A stretch of 64,000 nucleotides of DNA from contig MU004195.1 of assembly GCA_010093605.1 (NCBI GenBank), forward strand, positions 1,197,736 through 1,261,735, in the 5' to 3' direction. Positions 44,842-57,046 of this stretch are shown piece by piece. Source of the stretch: Lophium mytilinum (lineage: Eukaryota; Ascomycota; Dothideomycetes; Mytilinidiales; Mytilinidiaceae). Every line of letters begins with the position of its first letter. Position 1 is the stretch's first letter. Made by a program: the position numbers and the translations under genes. Under the pieces are notes generated by a model, which did not search any database, had not been told where the DNA came from, and saw only the letters and a list, made by a program, of their open reading frames with translations.

Positions 44842-46177
44842 CACTAAAGCCGACCTCGACACCGTTAGCTCCCTGCCAGCAACGCCTCTATCATCCTTGC
44901 TACCCGGGGAATTTGTTTCACAGCATTAGTCGACATTTGTTGCAAACGACGATCTGTTGTCGAAACGATATGGGAACGCACACGATTGGCATAATTGGCA
45001 GGCCTGATGTTTTGGCAGTACTCGTGAAGAAACAACAGCACAGAATACTGCAAAATCTGACTGCATTTGTTGAACTCTCAAAAGCCTGCTCTACTCCTTC
45101 CAGGAACATCAATTCCCCCCTTTCTGGCGTTTCCTTTGTTGCTCACATCAGCCTTTGCTGTTGCACGGTCTTAATTGGTTTAATGATCGAATTTATACCC
45201 CTTATACCTTTTTTCCCTTCTTCTTTGCCGTATCAATGGCCTGGCGTGGACGGCGCCTTACATATGGAGCGGGTGCATACGGAGTCCGGAATGGCTGTGG
45301 AAACCTCATGGGTTGGAGTTACAGGGATGAGCGAGGAGCGAGTGCGAGGGGTGTACATAAAAATCACAGGAAATGCTCGAGAGTGCTGGCCCAGTTAACT
45401 CTACGACATATCACTTCACGAAGAGCTCTTTAGCATCTGTGAAATACGTCATTTTGGGAGTATACATTTTTTCTGCATTATGGGCCTGACTACAGCTCAT
45501 TTCGTTTCAGCGGCCTTTGGGCTTTTCTACCGGCCTTGAACGTATAGTGAATCCCATCGCTACAAGGATATCTTCTGTGCGTGTAACCTGCATGTATCAG
45601 TACCACGCGACTGTCTCAGCATATGCGGCTGTCCTATATACGTAACACGAAGTCTCCGGAGCACGACCCAAGAAGTCATGCTGCATGATGCAGTGCTCCG
45701 AAGGTTAGACAAGAAGCCAAAGATGTCTTACCATTGATGCTAGGTAACGCTGCCTAAGAAGATTTGAGATGCTACAGCCTATGGCCGCATACCGTGGCAC
45801 CGTTGTTAGCGTGCAGGTGGCATCTAGAGTAAATTACAGTAGTACTGGAAGCTGATAAGAGAGACTCAATTGGCCGGAACAGCCTTTGCAAGGTTCTAAA
45901 GCCACGTGTTCCGCAGAATTTACGAGATACGCTAACCATAGCATGCATCCAGCGGCTGTAATGTGCAAGCACTAAGAGACAAAAATTGCATTGCCAAAGA
46001 CCAAAATTACCCAAGCACGTGTCAAGTAGGTAGGACAGCTCTTAGCGCCGCCCCACTTTCAAAACTCCACTAGAATTCTCCGAGAGCTCTGCGCATCATC
46101 TCAACCTCACCAACCACTACACCTCACTAACTACTAACCCCCTCGCTGTTCCCCCACCAAACAGCTCAAACAGCACA
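44842..46177. other. Intergenic region, 1.3 kb, without recognised gene
   Basis: Lies between gene D and POP8. A 188-codon open frame at 44832-45398 overlaps the end of gene D and has no recognisable content. The last ~100 bases before POP8 are C/A-rich, as in a 5' UTR. Confidence 0.4.
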
Positions 46178-46636
46178 ATGGCACACCCCCTAGGACCCCC
46201 CTCAAATCCTCCTCCGCCTCCCCCCACCGACCCTCCATCCAAAAACCCCAAACGCTCCTCCCAGAACCCAAAGGTCTCGCACCTCCTCCACGCCTCCACC
46301 CTCCGCAATCCCCGCTGGACCTACTTCCACCTCGCCTTCGTCCCCACTACCCCAGATCCTCCCGGAGTGGGTGCGGACCTCGACCCCCTCACCGCACGCA
46401 CACACCTCACAACCCCTCTCGCACAGTTCCTCGGCACTCACGGCGCGAGCATCAGCATCGACATCCTGAAGATCGAGGGGCGGGAGGTGTGGGTGCGGGT
46501 GCCGGCGGAGGATGGGAAGATAGTGGGCGCAGGGTTAGCGGGGTGGGTTGGGAAGAGCGGGGCGTGGAGGGTGGTTGGGAGGGGGAGTTGGTTGGGGGGG
46601 CTGGTTGGACAGGGGGGAGAGGGGGTGTTTGGGTGA
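46178..46636 (+). CDS. POP8: RNase P / RNase MRP subunit Pop8
   Basis: Single-exon protein of 152 residues. Pop8 is a small protein of the Pop5/Rpp14-like fold in nuclear RNase P and RNase MRP, acting in pre-tRNA and rRNA processing. After a Pro-rich N-terminus (PPSNPPPPPPTDPPSKNP) the core matches fungal Pop8: NPRWTYFHLAFV, DPLTARTHLTTPLAQFLGTH, ISIDILKIEGREVWVRVPAE, then a Gly-rich C-terminus (WRVVGRGSWLGGLVG). The start has context GCACAATGGC. An opposing open frame (46438-47193) is a shadow that runs into the downstream repeat. The family call rests on motif recognition without a search. Confidence 0.82.
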   Translation: MAHPLGPPSNPPPPPPTDPPSKNPKRSSQNPKVSHLLHASTLRNPRWTYFHLAFVPTTPDPPGVGADLDPLTARTHLTTPLAQFLGTHGASISIDILKIEGREVWVRVPAEDGKIVGAGLAGWVGKSGAWRVVGRGSWLGGLVGQGGEGVFG

Positions 46637-47273
46637 AGGGGATTGCGAGGGGAGGGATTGAATATCGGAAATATGGCGGGCAGGACCCAGGTTGGAAGGG
46701 CTGAGTTGATTGTACGAGAAGTCGGAGGTTTGAGATGTCTGAGGTTTAGCACGTGCGATGAGAGGGCGATGGGAGGACGGGAGAGGATAGTAGCAAGGCA
46801 TGTCACGGTTCTAGGGGACAAAGATGGTTTGTGTGCATTCCAGCATTTGCAAATGCTGCCGCGGGTATTGTTATTGGTAGATGTTTTTGCTCGATGAAGC
46901 CCCAGATCTGGCCAACCATCGACGCTATCACCAAGTGCGGCCATTGTAAGAGCAGCCGCCGTAACTCGGGGCAGAACACCGGAAAAGAAAAGAAAACCGT
47001 GGGGTATTATTTGGTTGCTCAATGAAGCCCCAGATCTGGCCAACCATTGATTCAGAGCCAAAGCGGCCATAAGTAAAGGACTTTTTCGAGAGATAAAAGA
47101 AGATAGGAATTTCGTGTGTGCGTTGCCACGAGATACAAAGCAGCCGTGGGTATTACTGGTTTGCTCAATGAAGCCCCAGATCTGGCCAACCATTGATCCC
47201 TAACCAGGGCGGCCATGCGCTTTTCCAAACGCCAGTGAAAGCAAATATGAGAGCGCGAGGAGACGATGCGTCT
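46637..47273. other. Convergent intergenic region POP8 / GABA transaminase
   Basis: 637 bp between two stop codons. The right half is occupied by a three-copy repeat (listed separately). The left half holds no recognised gene. Confidence 0.4.
46875..47215. repeat. Three copies of a ~130-146 bp repeat
   Basis: The core TGAAGCCCCAGATCTGGCCA followed by ACCAT is identical in three copies starting near 46894, 47023 and 47169; each is preceded by GTGGGTATT..TTGGTTTGCTC(A/G)A and followed by GCGGCCAT. The core contains the palindrome CCAGATCTGG. Spacer sequences between cores differ. On the minus strand each core reads as an ATG-led short frame (MVGQIWGFIE), which may be chance. Confidence 0.75.
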
Positions 47274-48989
47274 CTAAGCCTTGAAGACCTTCTCCAGCTT
47301 CTCGAGGAAGATGTCGGCTAAACGCGCGTCAGTATGTGTAATTGAAGAACTTGGAAGGGATAAGCAAGACTCACCATGATGTTTCTGGAAGATCAACATC
47401 GGCCTCAACCGCACCGCTCTCTCACCACTACCGCCAACATTCACACCCACCGTCTTCGCCTTTTTCAGCACCTCATCGCGACGCGGGCTGTCCCACGCCA
47501 AGAACGTGCCCTGGCCCTTACCCCTCAGATTCTGAATCTCGCTCGGGTACGCCTGCGCGAGACGCTCCAGGCCCTTGTACAGGTACTCGCCAGTAGCAGC
47601 GGTATTCTGCACCAGATCCAGCCGGTCAATCTCCTGGATGATGGCGCGGAAGAGCAGCGCACGCGCTGGGTCGCCCATCCAGGTGTTAAACTGGCGGTAC
47701 GGCTTGTTCGGGCGCAGCTCGTTATTGCCGAAGTAGTAGCCAGCAGCCTGCGCTTTCTTGCTGAAGGTGACCATGTCTGGGGGGTCGGTGAGGCCCCAGT
47801 GCTCGTGGGCCCAGAACTTGCCGGTCGCACCAACGCCGGTTTGCACCTCGTCGACGATGAAAAGGACGTTGTGCTTGTGGGTGAGAGCGCGTAGGCCGCG
47901 GAAGAAGGCGGGCGAGGCGTGGTTGTCGCCGCCCTCGGATTGGATGGGCTCGACGACGACGGCTGCCGGTGGTTGTGGCCATTCTTTGATCAAACGCTCG
48001 GTCTCGTCGAGGCAGCGCTGCTCCTCAGCTGCGTTCTCGGCGGAATACTGGTCGAGTGGGTACTTGGATACGGGGAAAGGGGCCTGGGGCCAGTCGAAAG
48101 CGGGGATATCAAGCTTGTGGATGGGCTTGCTGCGGGTTGTGCTCAAGCTGCCGAAGAGGCGACCGTGGAAACCGGCCTTAAAAGAAAGGATGGAGAGCTG
48201 GGGGGCACCAGGGGACTGGTTAACCATGGAGGATGCGATATCGGTATCACTGAACTCGACATGGGCACCTCCACGCTCGTGCTGCCTCCTCCACATAAAG
48301 GCTGCCTTGTATGCCAGTTCGTTGGCATCTGAGCCGGTTTGGCCGGTAAAGACCTGGTTCAGGCCCTTGGGCGCCACTTTCAGGATACCAGTCTCCAGGA
48401 TCTCGGCCCAGTCGTGTTGGGGAAAGTTGCCGAGGGCGGGGCGGTTGATGATAGCGCTGGCCATCTCGGGAGAAGTTGCGGCAAGCAGGAGGGCTGGGTT
48501 ATTGTATCCCACTGGGATGGATGCGATCTGGGCGTAGCTATCATCTATTAGACTGAGAACAACAATTGACATCAAAATTCATGCTTACACGTCCAGCAGC
48601 ACATTGCCATCGAGATCCGCAATGCTAGTGTTCAAGTCAGTTATTTGTTCTCCCAAAAGAGACAAGTGGCGTCAAACATACTAATTGCCATAGCTCTGAT
48701 TGTAGTTCGCCATCATGTTCAGACTGCGGGTGTCGAACACCTTCTCGAGCTTCTCAATGGCAGCCTTGCTCTTCGGGCCCGGGATCGCCGTCTTGACGGT
48801 TGGCCCCTTGGGCTCGTCCGGGAAGAATGGCTGCTCGACGTCATTTGAGATGGTTGCTGAGGCGGCCGCGGAGGCATATTGGCGCTGGGCTGCGAAGGAG
48901 ACGGCTGGAGTCATCTTCGAGCTCTGGAAAGCAATTGATCGAGCAGCTACTGGCCGTAGCCGGCTGGCTGTGCGGAGTAAAGAAGCCAT
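47274..48989 (-). CDS. 4-aminobutyrate aminotransferase (GABA transaminase)
   Basis: PLP enzyme converting GABA and 2-oxoglutarate to succinate semialdehyde and glutamate (yeast UGA1, Aspergillus gatA). Exons: 48989-48682, 48624-48589 (36 nt), 48537-47375, 47317-47274; introns 57, 51 and 57 bp; 516 residues. Splicing rebuilds [35 protein letters not shown] and the tail FQKHHADIFLEKLEKVFKA (shown in two halves of the join). The first ~45 residues are Arg/Ser/Ala-rich (LLRTASRLRPVAARSIAFQS), suggesting mitochondrial import. Other marks: TGQTGSDANELAYKAAFMWR, FHGRLFGSLSTTRS, VVVEPIQSEGGD, the cofactor Asp in FIVDEVQTGVG, and the PLP Lys in TFSKKAQAAGYYF. It is convergent with POP8. Confidence 0.96.
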
Positions 48990-49912
48990 TGTACAAACTT
49001 CTAGGTGGCGTCCGAAGAGTGGGGTCGTCGCCCGTCAATGGAGAAGCAGAACAGCACCAGTGAAGGGCAGCTGCTTAATGTGTGAAAGAAAAAGTGAAAG
49101 AAAGAAGATGACTGTATGGAGGAGTGGAGAGGAGTAGTTCTGTAGAGTTTGGAGTCAGCGGGGAGGGGCAAGCAGGCTTTATGAGGGCCGAATGATGATG
49201 TTTATCGATAGCTCGCGCCTGCGCCGTTTTGGCTGACGTGCCTTGTTGGTGGCAGCTCTAGGGCTGCGAGCAAAGCCGATACTAGCCTATAAGGGGGCAC
49301 TACATGCGACACCAGGGATTCAGCAGTGGACATGTCCGTTGTCCGCGAATCGCCCGAGCCAGATCCATGGTAAATCTGCGGCCACACGCTGGGAAGCACA
49401 AATCTATCACAGCTGGCGGCGGACACCAGTAGCCGATGGACGTTGGGATCGGGCACAGTCCGCTGCTGCCAGAAAACGTTTATCACTCCAAGGGATATAG
49501 AGCATGGTGTTCACGATATTTCAGTAACATTGACTATAGGGTATGATACAGTCCAAAAACCCGAGAATATCTCTGGTCATTGAAGAAGCGTCCCGACGAC
49601 CTATCGCGCACCCAGCAAAGCACTCAAATCGAGCCTCCCGAAAGCTCCCCAGATAGTCCTACAAGTGCCGAAGCCGTTTCGCCTAATAGGAAGAGAGATC
49701 CAATGCTTAGTCCGCCCATGCAGAAAATCGAAACGCCTGGTGCTATTAGGTCTTGCAGAGTGAGACCCACTCGCAGCCACAGCCGCGAGAAACTGAAAAA
49801 AGAAAAAGAATAAAAATGCTGTTCATCCCGGGGTCGCAGGCCAGGTGGCGTGATCTCCCCGCATCCACCCTGCATGCCCCCAGCACGTAAGAGGTAACCC
49901 GCACGTCAAGCT
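48990..49912. other. Intergenic region GABA transaminase / SET2
   Basis: 923 bp holding the GABA transaminase promoter and, at its right side, the SET2 3' end. Open frames are short. Nothing else is supported. Confidence 0.4.
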
Positions 49913-52900
49913 TCACTCTATCGAAGCTGTCTCTCTATCCTTTCCGTTGCTCTCGTGCTCGCACGATCCGTTGGTCGTCGTTGGTGGAGTCGCAAGCTGC
50001 ATCGGGCTGTGGCGTCCATTGGTCATTTCATAACTCTGCTTGATCCTGTCAGTGACTAGCTCGGATGGCTGTGGAGGCCTTCCGACACTAGACTGACCCA
50101 TAGCCGGGCCTGTAGCTTCTGAGTCAAAGGATTCCGACCCGTCGTTTGTTCCGCCGTATTCGTCTGCGTCCATCTCCGTTGGCATGTCCTCAGCGGGAGG
50201 GGGAGGGGGAGGAGGCGGTGGTGCAGGAACCGGAGGAGTCTCGGTTCGGAACTTCTTGGGAGAGGAAGCTTGCTCGTCGTCATCCGCTTGTGCGTCAGCC
50301 TCGCCTCGCTTCCGCTTCAGGTCTGATGATGAACTTGAGGGCGAGATGTCCATTGCACGCTCTCCATCGTCGTCTAGCATACCCATCATCTCATCATCCG
50401 AGTCGTCTTGTGCGTGCATTTTTGGGGTGGGCGCATCCGGTGAGGCATTGTGCCCAGCCGCGCTGCTTGCTTTCTTGCGCTCCGCCCGTGCTGCCCGCTC
50501 CTTTTCGCGATCTACCTTCTTCTGTACAGCTTTATCCATGAAAACCTTCACGAACATCTTGACCGATTTCTCATGTCGGTGTGAGAGCTTAGCCGTAGGG
50601 TCCTGAACGCGACCTGACTTGTAATCCCCGCGAACGAGCTTCTTGGCAACCTAAGAGTATTGTTAGGAGCTCCTCTGATGGTACAACGCGCTGTCGGAGC
50701 TCACCTCTTTCGCTAGTCGCTTCAGATCATCCTTTTCAAGCTTCTTGCGGTAGTGATCTGTCACAGATTTGACGTGTGGGAAGAGCTAAATTTAGTCAGC
50801 ATGTGCTTGGACAATACAGTTGCTGGGGTACCAACAGTGTTCTCGTAGATTTTCTGCTGCTTCTCTTCGCTCAAGGACCGCCACTTCTCACTCTTCGTCT
50901 TTTTCCCTTTGTCTGAATTGTGACTGGCAGGTTGCGGAGTAGCAGACGCGGAAACGTCCGAGTTTCGGCTGGCATCTTGGGTAATGCTGGCGATGATGTC
51001 TTCCAGCTTCTGTTGATGAGACTTTTCTTTGGGTGGAGGAGGTGGCGGTTGCGAGGCAGCAGTGGTAGGTCGTTGCCATTGAGTCTGGCCATTGGCGCTG
51101 TAGTAGTAGACCGTGCCGTTCTCCGCCGTGGCTTGGAACCAACCCGCTGGAAGTGCGTTGAACGGAGGTGGACGACGGAATGGACGAGGCCCACCAAAGA
51201 AGGCAGGGTTTCGTGGTGGCAACCCAGCTCGCGGTCCCGCTGGAACAGAAGGGCCCTTTGGAGCATCGACGGCGGGCTCTGGGGATTTTGACTTGGACTT
51301 GGATCGCTCTCGCGCCTTTTCTCGTCGCTCGGACCGATCCGCGCGAACAGGATTTTCAGCGTTGGGATCTCTCTTCATGCGAGGAATTCGATAGCCAATC
51401 TTTAATTTGCTCCAAGTTTCTAAGAGAGCGCACGTCCTTGTTTGGACTCGCTCGTCTTCGCAGATCTTGAACTGTTCCATGGTCTCCTCGATCTTGGAAT
51501 CTTGGATCTTGTTGCGGGTAATACGAGGCAGCTTTTCCAGGATATCGAGAACTTGCAAGACAACGTTAAAGTCTCCGGCCCATTCGGCTAGGGTTTTCTT
51601 AAGAATAGTATAGCCGTGCATTCGGATGACGCGATGCCCAACCTTCTCGTCGTCGCTGCGCTGGATACGACTGAGAAGTTTGACCGCGATCCATTTCTCC
51701 TTGCATTGCATGAGAGTTGCCATAACTTTCGTAACGCCGCCTTCTTCGAGAGACTTGGGTTGGACATTATTAACATATTCCTCGTCGTCTTCACCAGTCT
51801 TCTTCTTGCGGGGTTTCTTCGCGACCGCGACATCCCAGCCATCGCCATCATCGATACCCAAGGCCTCGATTGTGATGTGCGACAACTTGGTGGCACGTTC
51901 CGTCTGTGTCTTGCCGCCGATATAGCCTGAGCAATTTGGCTCGCCACAGTAGCATGGCTGGGGGTCTGCGCCATAGCGATCGACGTTGTAGTTGAAGACA
52001 AGTTCTTCGCCCGCTTTGATGTTCCGCTCGGCAAAGATGCCCATGCGGAGTTTCTCGCCGATCACCCACTTGTCGACAAAGCAGTTGGGGTTGCAGCTGT
52101 GATTACAAAAGCGCCCCAGGTTGCCCTTCTTCGTAGCATCAACGAATTCGCCTTTGCTGAGCGACATGAAGTAAAAATGTTTTATGCCTTCTTCATCGTA
52201 TTGTATCATGCGACGCCGGAAGTGCTGTTCGTTGATGACCTCGCCGATGTATTCAAAGATGAACTCGCCCGCCCGCAGATCAACATCGGCGCGCAGTCCG
52301 TATCCTTTCTTCTCCGTCTTGATGACCGTGACTTTGGCATATTGTTTTAACTGGAATCGCTGGTTCTGGCAGGCAGCGCCGCAGCCGCAGTCTCCAATAC
52401 ATTCCATCTTTGTTGCGCGATTGATACAGTCCGAATCCTCGCCACAGGCTTCATTGACTCCCGTGGCTTGATCTAAGGCCTAGTTAGCTTTGAACAGCAA
52501 GTAGGGGAGGCTTTGAGGTGCATCGAGACTTACCCCACTCCTCGGAACAGTCGCACTCGAGTGCATGTTCGGTGTTGCCAATGTACTTGGACGAGTATGA
52601 ACAGTCAGTAATTACCTGGAAGCTCCGCTTTGCCTCGTCCGTGGCGTCTGGCAACTGGTGAAAAAGTGGCGGAGCTCTGGCTACGACCTTATGCGATGCC
52701 GTGCGTGCAAGCTTGGGTGCTTTGCCGGGCTCCATCTTGAGCGTAATCTCGCCGCCGATGATCTCCTCGTGCTCAGAGGTGGTGTCGGAGGGGGATTGCG
52801 AAGTGTTTTGTTTCTTGACGGGGGAGTGTGATGCGGACCGAGCTTTCACGGCCACGGGTGCAGGTGAAGCGCTTCTTCGCGGTGTGGACGAGCCCTCGCT

Positions 52901-53017
52901 CGATCGCGAGGAGAATTGTGCACCTGCCCCTTCCCACCCACCTCCTTCCTCAATTTTCATGTCGCGCAGCTCCGGCTCAATGTACGCCGACTGCCTGTCC
53001 ACCTCATCGTCCGACAT
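49913..53017 (-). CDS. SET2: Histone H3 lysine-36 methyltransferase Set2
   Basis: Chromatin enzyme that methylates H3K36 during elongation, recruited by phosphorylated RNA polymerase II. Exons: 53017-52534, 52472-50836, 50785-50705, 50650-49913; introns 61, 50 and 54 bp; 979 residues. Domains: AWS (~150-203, including the Cys-rich [12 protein letters not shown]); SET (~204-329, with [14 protein letters not shown] and FNYNVDRYG); post-SET (~333-349, [10 protein letters not shown]); a helical mid region; WW (~602-631, [20 protein letters not shown]); SRI (from ~707, [20 protein letters not shown]), rebuilt by splicing exon 2 to 3 and 4. The C-terminal ~200 residues are acidic and Pro-rich ([18 protein letters not shown]), a low-complexity extension. 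Upstream of SET, residues 1-130 are Ser/Pro-rich. All catalytic motifs are intact. Confidence 0.96.
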
Positions 53018-56000
53018 GATCGTAAAGGAGGGTTGCCGTCCGGGGGTGTGGTGGAGCGTAGAGAGGGTGGAGGTTGAAGCCGATGAGGAACGGCTTCAGA
53101 AAGACGCTAAGCGATCCCGATTGCTACAGCCCGACTGTGGCAACCATGACCCCACGCAACTGAAGACTCCCTGGCTAGACAAGACAGTTGCAGTAATAAG
53201 TCGGGTGTATATTGCCAGGTCAAGGTCGCGAAAATGGCTTTCGAACGAAGGGCATGCGCGAGCGGCAGTCGCAGGGTCTAAGGTCCGTCAAGGGAGCGAG
53301 TTCGTAGAGCTCGGAGGTGCAATTGCGTGCACAGCTGTCGCGACGGCTTGTGCAGTGCAATGGAGAGGGTTCGGAGGCGGTAATAGCGAGAAAGGAGTGA
53401 TGATTGCATGCGACATAGGAAATGGAGGGAGGGTTGGGTCGTGCTGGCGGCGCCTTCAGCTGGAGCAGAATAGGATCCAAGAAAGCATAGGTGTGAGTGA
53501 GGGGTGAATTCGAGGAGGTTCTAGGGGAGGCAAACAGATTTCATATTATGGAGGGCGCGCTTTGTGCTGCTCCATGGCATTGCCCGTCTGTTCAGGTTCT
53601 GCGATGGAGGATGCGGCTCGGCGACCATCTCGGCTGGGGAGCCCCGGCACGCCGACAACTTCATAGCTGTGGAGGCATTCCTTTGTATCGGAGGACCTCT
53701 AGATATTGAATATTGTGAAGTAGATCAATAGGCTTACTACTAGACACCAAGAAACGAAACTTGTTTGACTGGTAATTTGCAATCAACCTGCACTCAGAAG
53801 AGACACTAACTTGACTTGAACTCCAAAACCGCCGCCTTGGCGCTTCCCAGTCAAGTGAAAGGCGTACAGCAAAGAAGACATCGGCGTGCCGGCCAGAGAC
53901 TTTGATCCTAGGTGATAGGCTTTGGGGAGGCAATGCCGCTAGCCGAACACTGTGTGCTCTTGCTAGTAAGCTTGCAAGCATTGTTGTGTCCGACCGACTA
54001 GAGGTCGTTCGTGCAACCACACTCTGACTTGGTTCCTGAATTTGCTGAAACTTTCCTAAAGGAGAATTGTGCCTCGTTCAATTGAGAACATCTTGTGAAT
54101 GTGAGACTTTGAGACTCTGAGTGGGTGAATTGCATTCAAGGGGTTCTCGACGGTCACGTGACTCTCAAACGACATGCCTTCAGTATCTTGGCGGATAGGC
54201 TCAATTATGGAACTCAGTCGGGTTTACGATGGCTTGAGGCTGTATAGTGAGAGTTGAGCAAATTTTACGAGCCAGTATCCGTTTGTAATGACGGTCGTCA
54301 AAGCTTACTGCAATCTGACGAACGTTCGACCCATATTGATATTACCCCTGAATAGCCTTGGGTCCCCCTAGAGTCGGCATTTCCGATTCTTTTCCTGTAA
54401 GTGGGAAAGTGTCAACTTCGTGGCATTGGTTGTTGTTAGTGGATATGGTTGAAGCTCCCATGGATATGAGTGGGGTCGTGTTCGAGAATGTGGGTACGAA
54501 AAGTAAATGTGTGCCAAGACCGCAACTTGCAAGTTCACTGAACCTTGTCAGGGCAACCACTCTAAATGTCAATGTCAGCTGCCTGGGCACAGAGGCTTGT
54601 AATGTAGCTGCATTCAACTAAGTGAATAGGACTACAGCTTGTCTGAATATTTAAATGTTGTTGTTTCGTTTACGGCAGACACCCCGCGTCAGGACCCGTA
54701 GCGAACCTTGGGACAAGCTAAACGCCCCCGCGAAGCACACGCACTCTGGCCTTGGCAGCACAAAGATACCTAGCCTGGAGAATACCAGTCTCCTGTGCTC
54801 TAAAGTCTAGGACGAGAATCCGACTAGGTTGCCTACAAATGCAAATCTGTCCTGGACAACATGCAAGCAGGGTGGCGGAAGATCGTCATTTGGAGGGAAA
54901 GAACGGAGTATAATACATCACGACTGATGATCTGCTTCAGGATCTCTCCTAGGAGCATAAGATTCCCAGTAACATGTCTGCATATCTGATCCCCCTGATA
55001 TTCCAAATTAAGCGCCCAATTGTGTCCCTGGAACCTGTTCCTCGACGCGTTTTGACAACAGGTTTCCCATTCCCAATGCAGCTGTTTTATCCATCCGGTG
55101 GCCCATTCCACGCTTCCAACACATCCACACCCCCGTCTTATTAACATCGGTACCAGCAAGGCCGGCGCTGTCGCTCAGGCCGGCAGTAAGGCAAGACCTG
55201 GAATTAGCTGCAGAAACCGCCCCAAGTCATAGACGTAGTGTACGGCAGAGAGCGGTCGCTGGACGGCAATTTCCAAAGCCTGGATGCGATATCGGCGGAT
55301 CCAGCAGCGAATCTCTCTGTTCTCGTGACTCATAGAATCTTACGAAGTCGGGAAAAGGATCCGTGGGGAGTGCTGCTCCGTGTTCTCCCGATGTCTCCCA
55401 CTGTTGTTTGGTCGGTTTGTGCGTGAGGGTGGGAGTTGCGAGGCTGAATCTGTGGGATGGAGGTTCTTCTGCCGACTGTGCAGCGGCACGAAGCAAAGAC
55501 CTTTCCGCGAGGCTGTCGTCGGTTCGGGGGAGAGGCTGGTAGCTGGACGCGGGGTCCTTTTAAAAGGCCAACACCGAAGTTCATTCCCCGAACTGCGAGG
55601 CCTTTGGGGGCATGATAAGGACAGTGACCAGCTTTAATTATGTACGACAAAGAAGCCTCGGCAGCCACCGCCGCAAAGGGCCAATTGTGACCCACGCAAT
55701 TGGGTTTCTCGAGGCGGGCGCCGGCTCTCTGCACGTTCAAGTGGTGTGCGGCAATCTGAGCTTGGACAGCGGGACGGCCTCTTGCATCCTGGCATGCGGC
55801 ACCACCAGGTCATCAGGGCGTGTCAACTCCTCTCCCAGGCCCCTGATTCGCCTGCTAGAGACCGAGCTGCGTCCACCGCCTGGCCTTGGGCGAGGCCCCC
55901 GGGCGCCCTTAGGCTGTATCGGGGGCATGGAGCTGGCAGAAACCGTGGGGTAACAGGGCAAATTTTCTGGACGCACAACAGAGCTGCAGGGAAAGCATCC

Positions 56001-57046
56001 ATAAAACCGCCGGAGCTCGCCAACGGGTGCGAGGTGTCCTCATCCTGCATCTGACGATGGTTGTCCAGCCGTTTCGAGGGACAATTGGCAGTGCTGCTTG
56101 CCCACTCAGGGGCCGGTGATTTCATTGTGCCCAGGGCAACTGGAGGGGCTCGCGGCGGTAGGGACACGCTGCGTGGGCCCATTCACTCGTATATAGACAC
56201 AAAGCGTAGCTTCAAAAGCGCCTCGAGGCCGCACATCCAAGCGAAGCTGCTGCTGCAATCGACAGCACCGTATGATTTGAAACGGGCCTAGATCAATTGG
56301 CAGAGGCCGTAATGATATGTCCCCTTAGCGTTGACGTGAAATTTTCCCCACCTTCGCTCCTCCCCATTCATAAGGTTGCCTCGTCCCATTTCCTCCTCTT
56401 CTTCCATCTCCACCAACACCAACACCACCCCGCCTGGTAGTCGTTGTGCCGCTGCAGCTTCAGAACAAGACCAGCTCGTAAGTCCATCTTCCTTGTACGC
56501 TGCCCCAGCCCTTGCACTGTTCCCGAAGCTTGTCGACGCGCGAGGCATTGCCGAGCGCCGTTGACAGCATCCCCCGCCCTCTCCCATTCGCCGGAGCTCT
56601 TATCAGGAGCATTTCGTGCATCTGGAGAGCTACCAGCCCAGCCAACCCCAGTCTCGTCTTCTACATCGTCTCGACGGTGTGGGGAGTGCAGTGCTGGAGC
56701 GAGAGGCGTGCTGGACGTGGACGGCGTGACGCTGCTGTCTGTCGCCACTACCCTCAACTCCCTCTCCCTATCATCCTCCTCTTGCCTTGCTTTTCTTCCT
56801 CTACACTCGCTGCCTGACTCTCTCCTCTTCACCACACTGCACTGAGATAGCTCTGCTGCTCAATCCACCACCTCTTTTGCACTCTCACTGTGGTCCATCC
56901 ACCTAACCGAGTCACCAGGCACTCAGCAACAACTACCAAGCTTCTCATCAACAGTCGGCACCGAGAGATCCTTCTTTCACACCCTCTCCGACAACAAACT
57001 CACTTCGACAATCTTCCAGCCCTCAATTTCGGCTCCCGCCGGAAGA
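53018..57046. other. Unusually long divergent gap SET2 / GLT1, 4.0 kb
   Basis: No gene is supported here. Open frames reach 119-155 codons on both strands (e.g. 53661-54020 minus, 55330-55740 minus, 56368-56835 minus), but they overlap antisense frames and show no domain. The last ~700 bp before GLT1 are strongly pyrimidine- and CA-rich (CTTCTTCCATCTCCACCAAC near 56398), typical of a long 5' UTR and promoter. The middle (54.8-56.3 kb) is GC-rich and featureless to me. Confidence 0.45.

Noticed and set aside
46438-47193. 251-codon minus-strand frame with repeated QWLARSGASL-like phrase
   Set aside because: Runs through the three-copy DNA repeat and antisense to POP8; no start context or family.
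47758-48537. 259-codon plus-strand open frame
   Set aside because: Antisense to the GABA transaminase, no domain, no plausible fungal start context.
52701-53507. 268-codon plus-strand open frame
   Set aside because: Mostly antisense to SET2 exon 1 and its promoter; no recognisable content.
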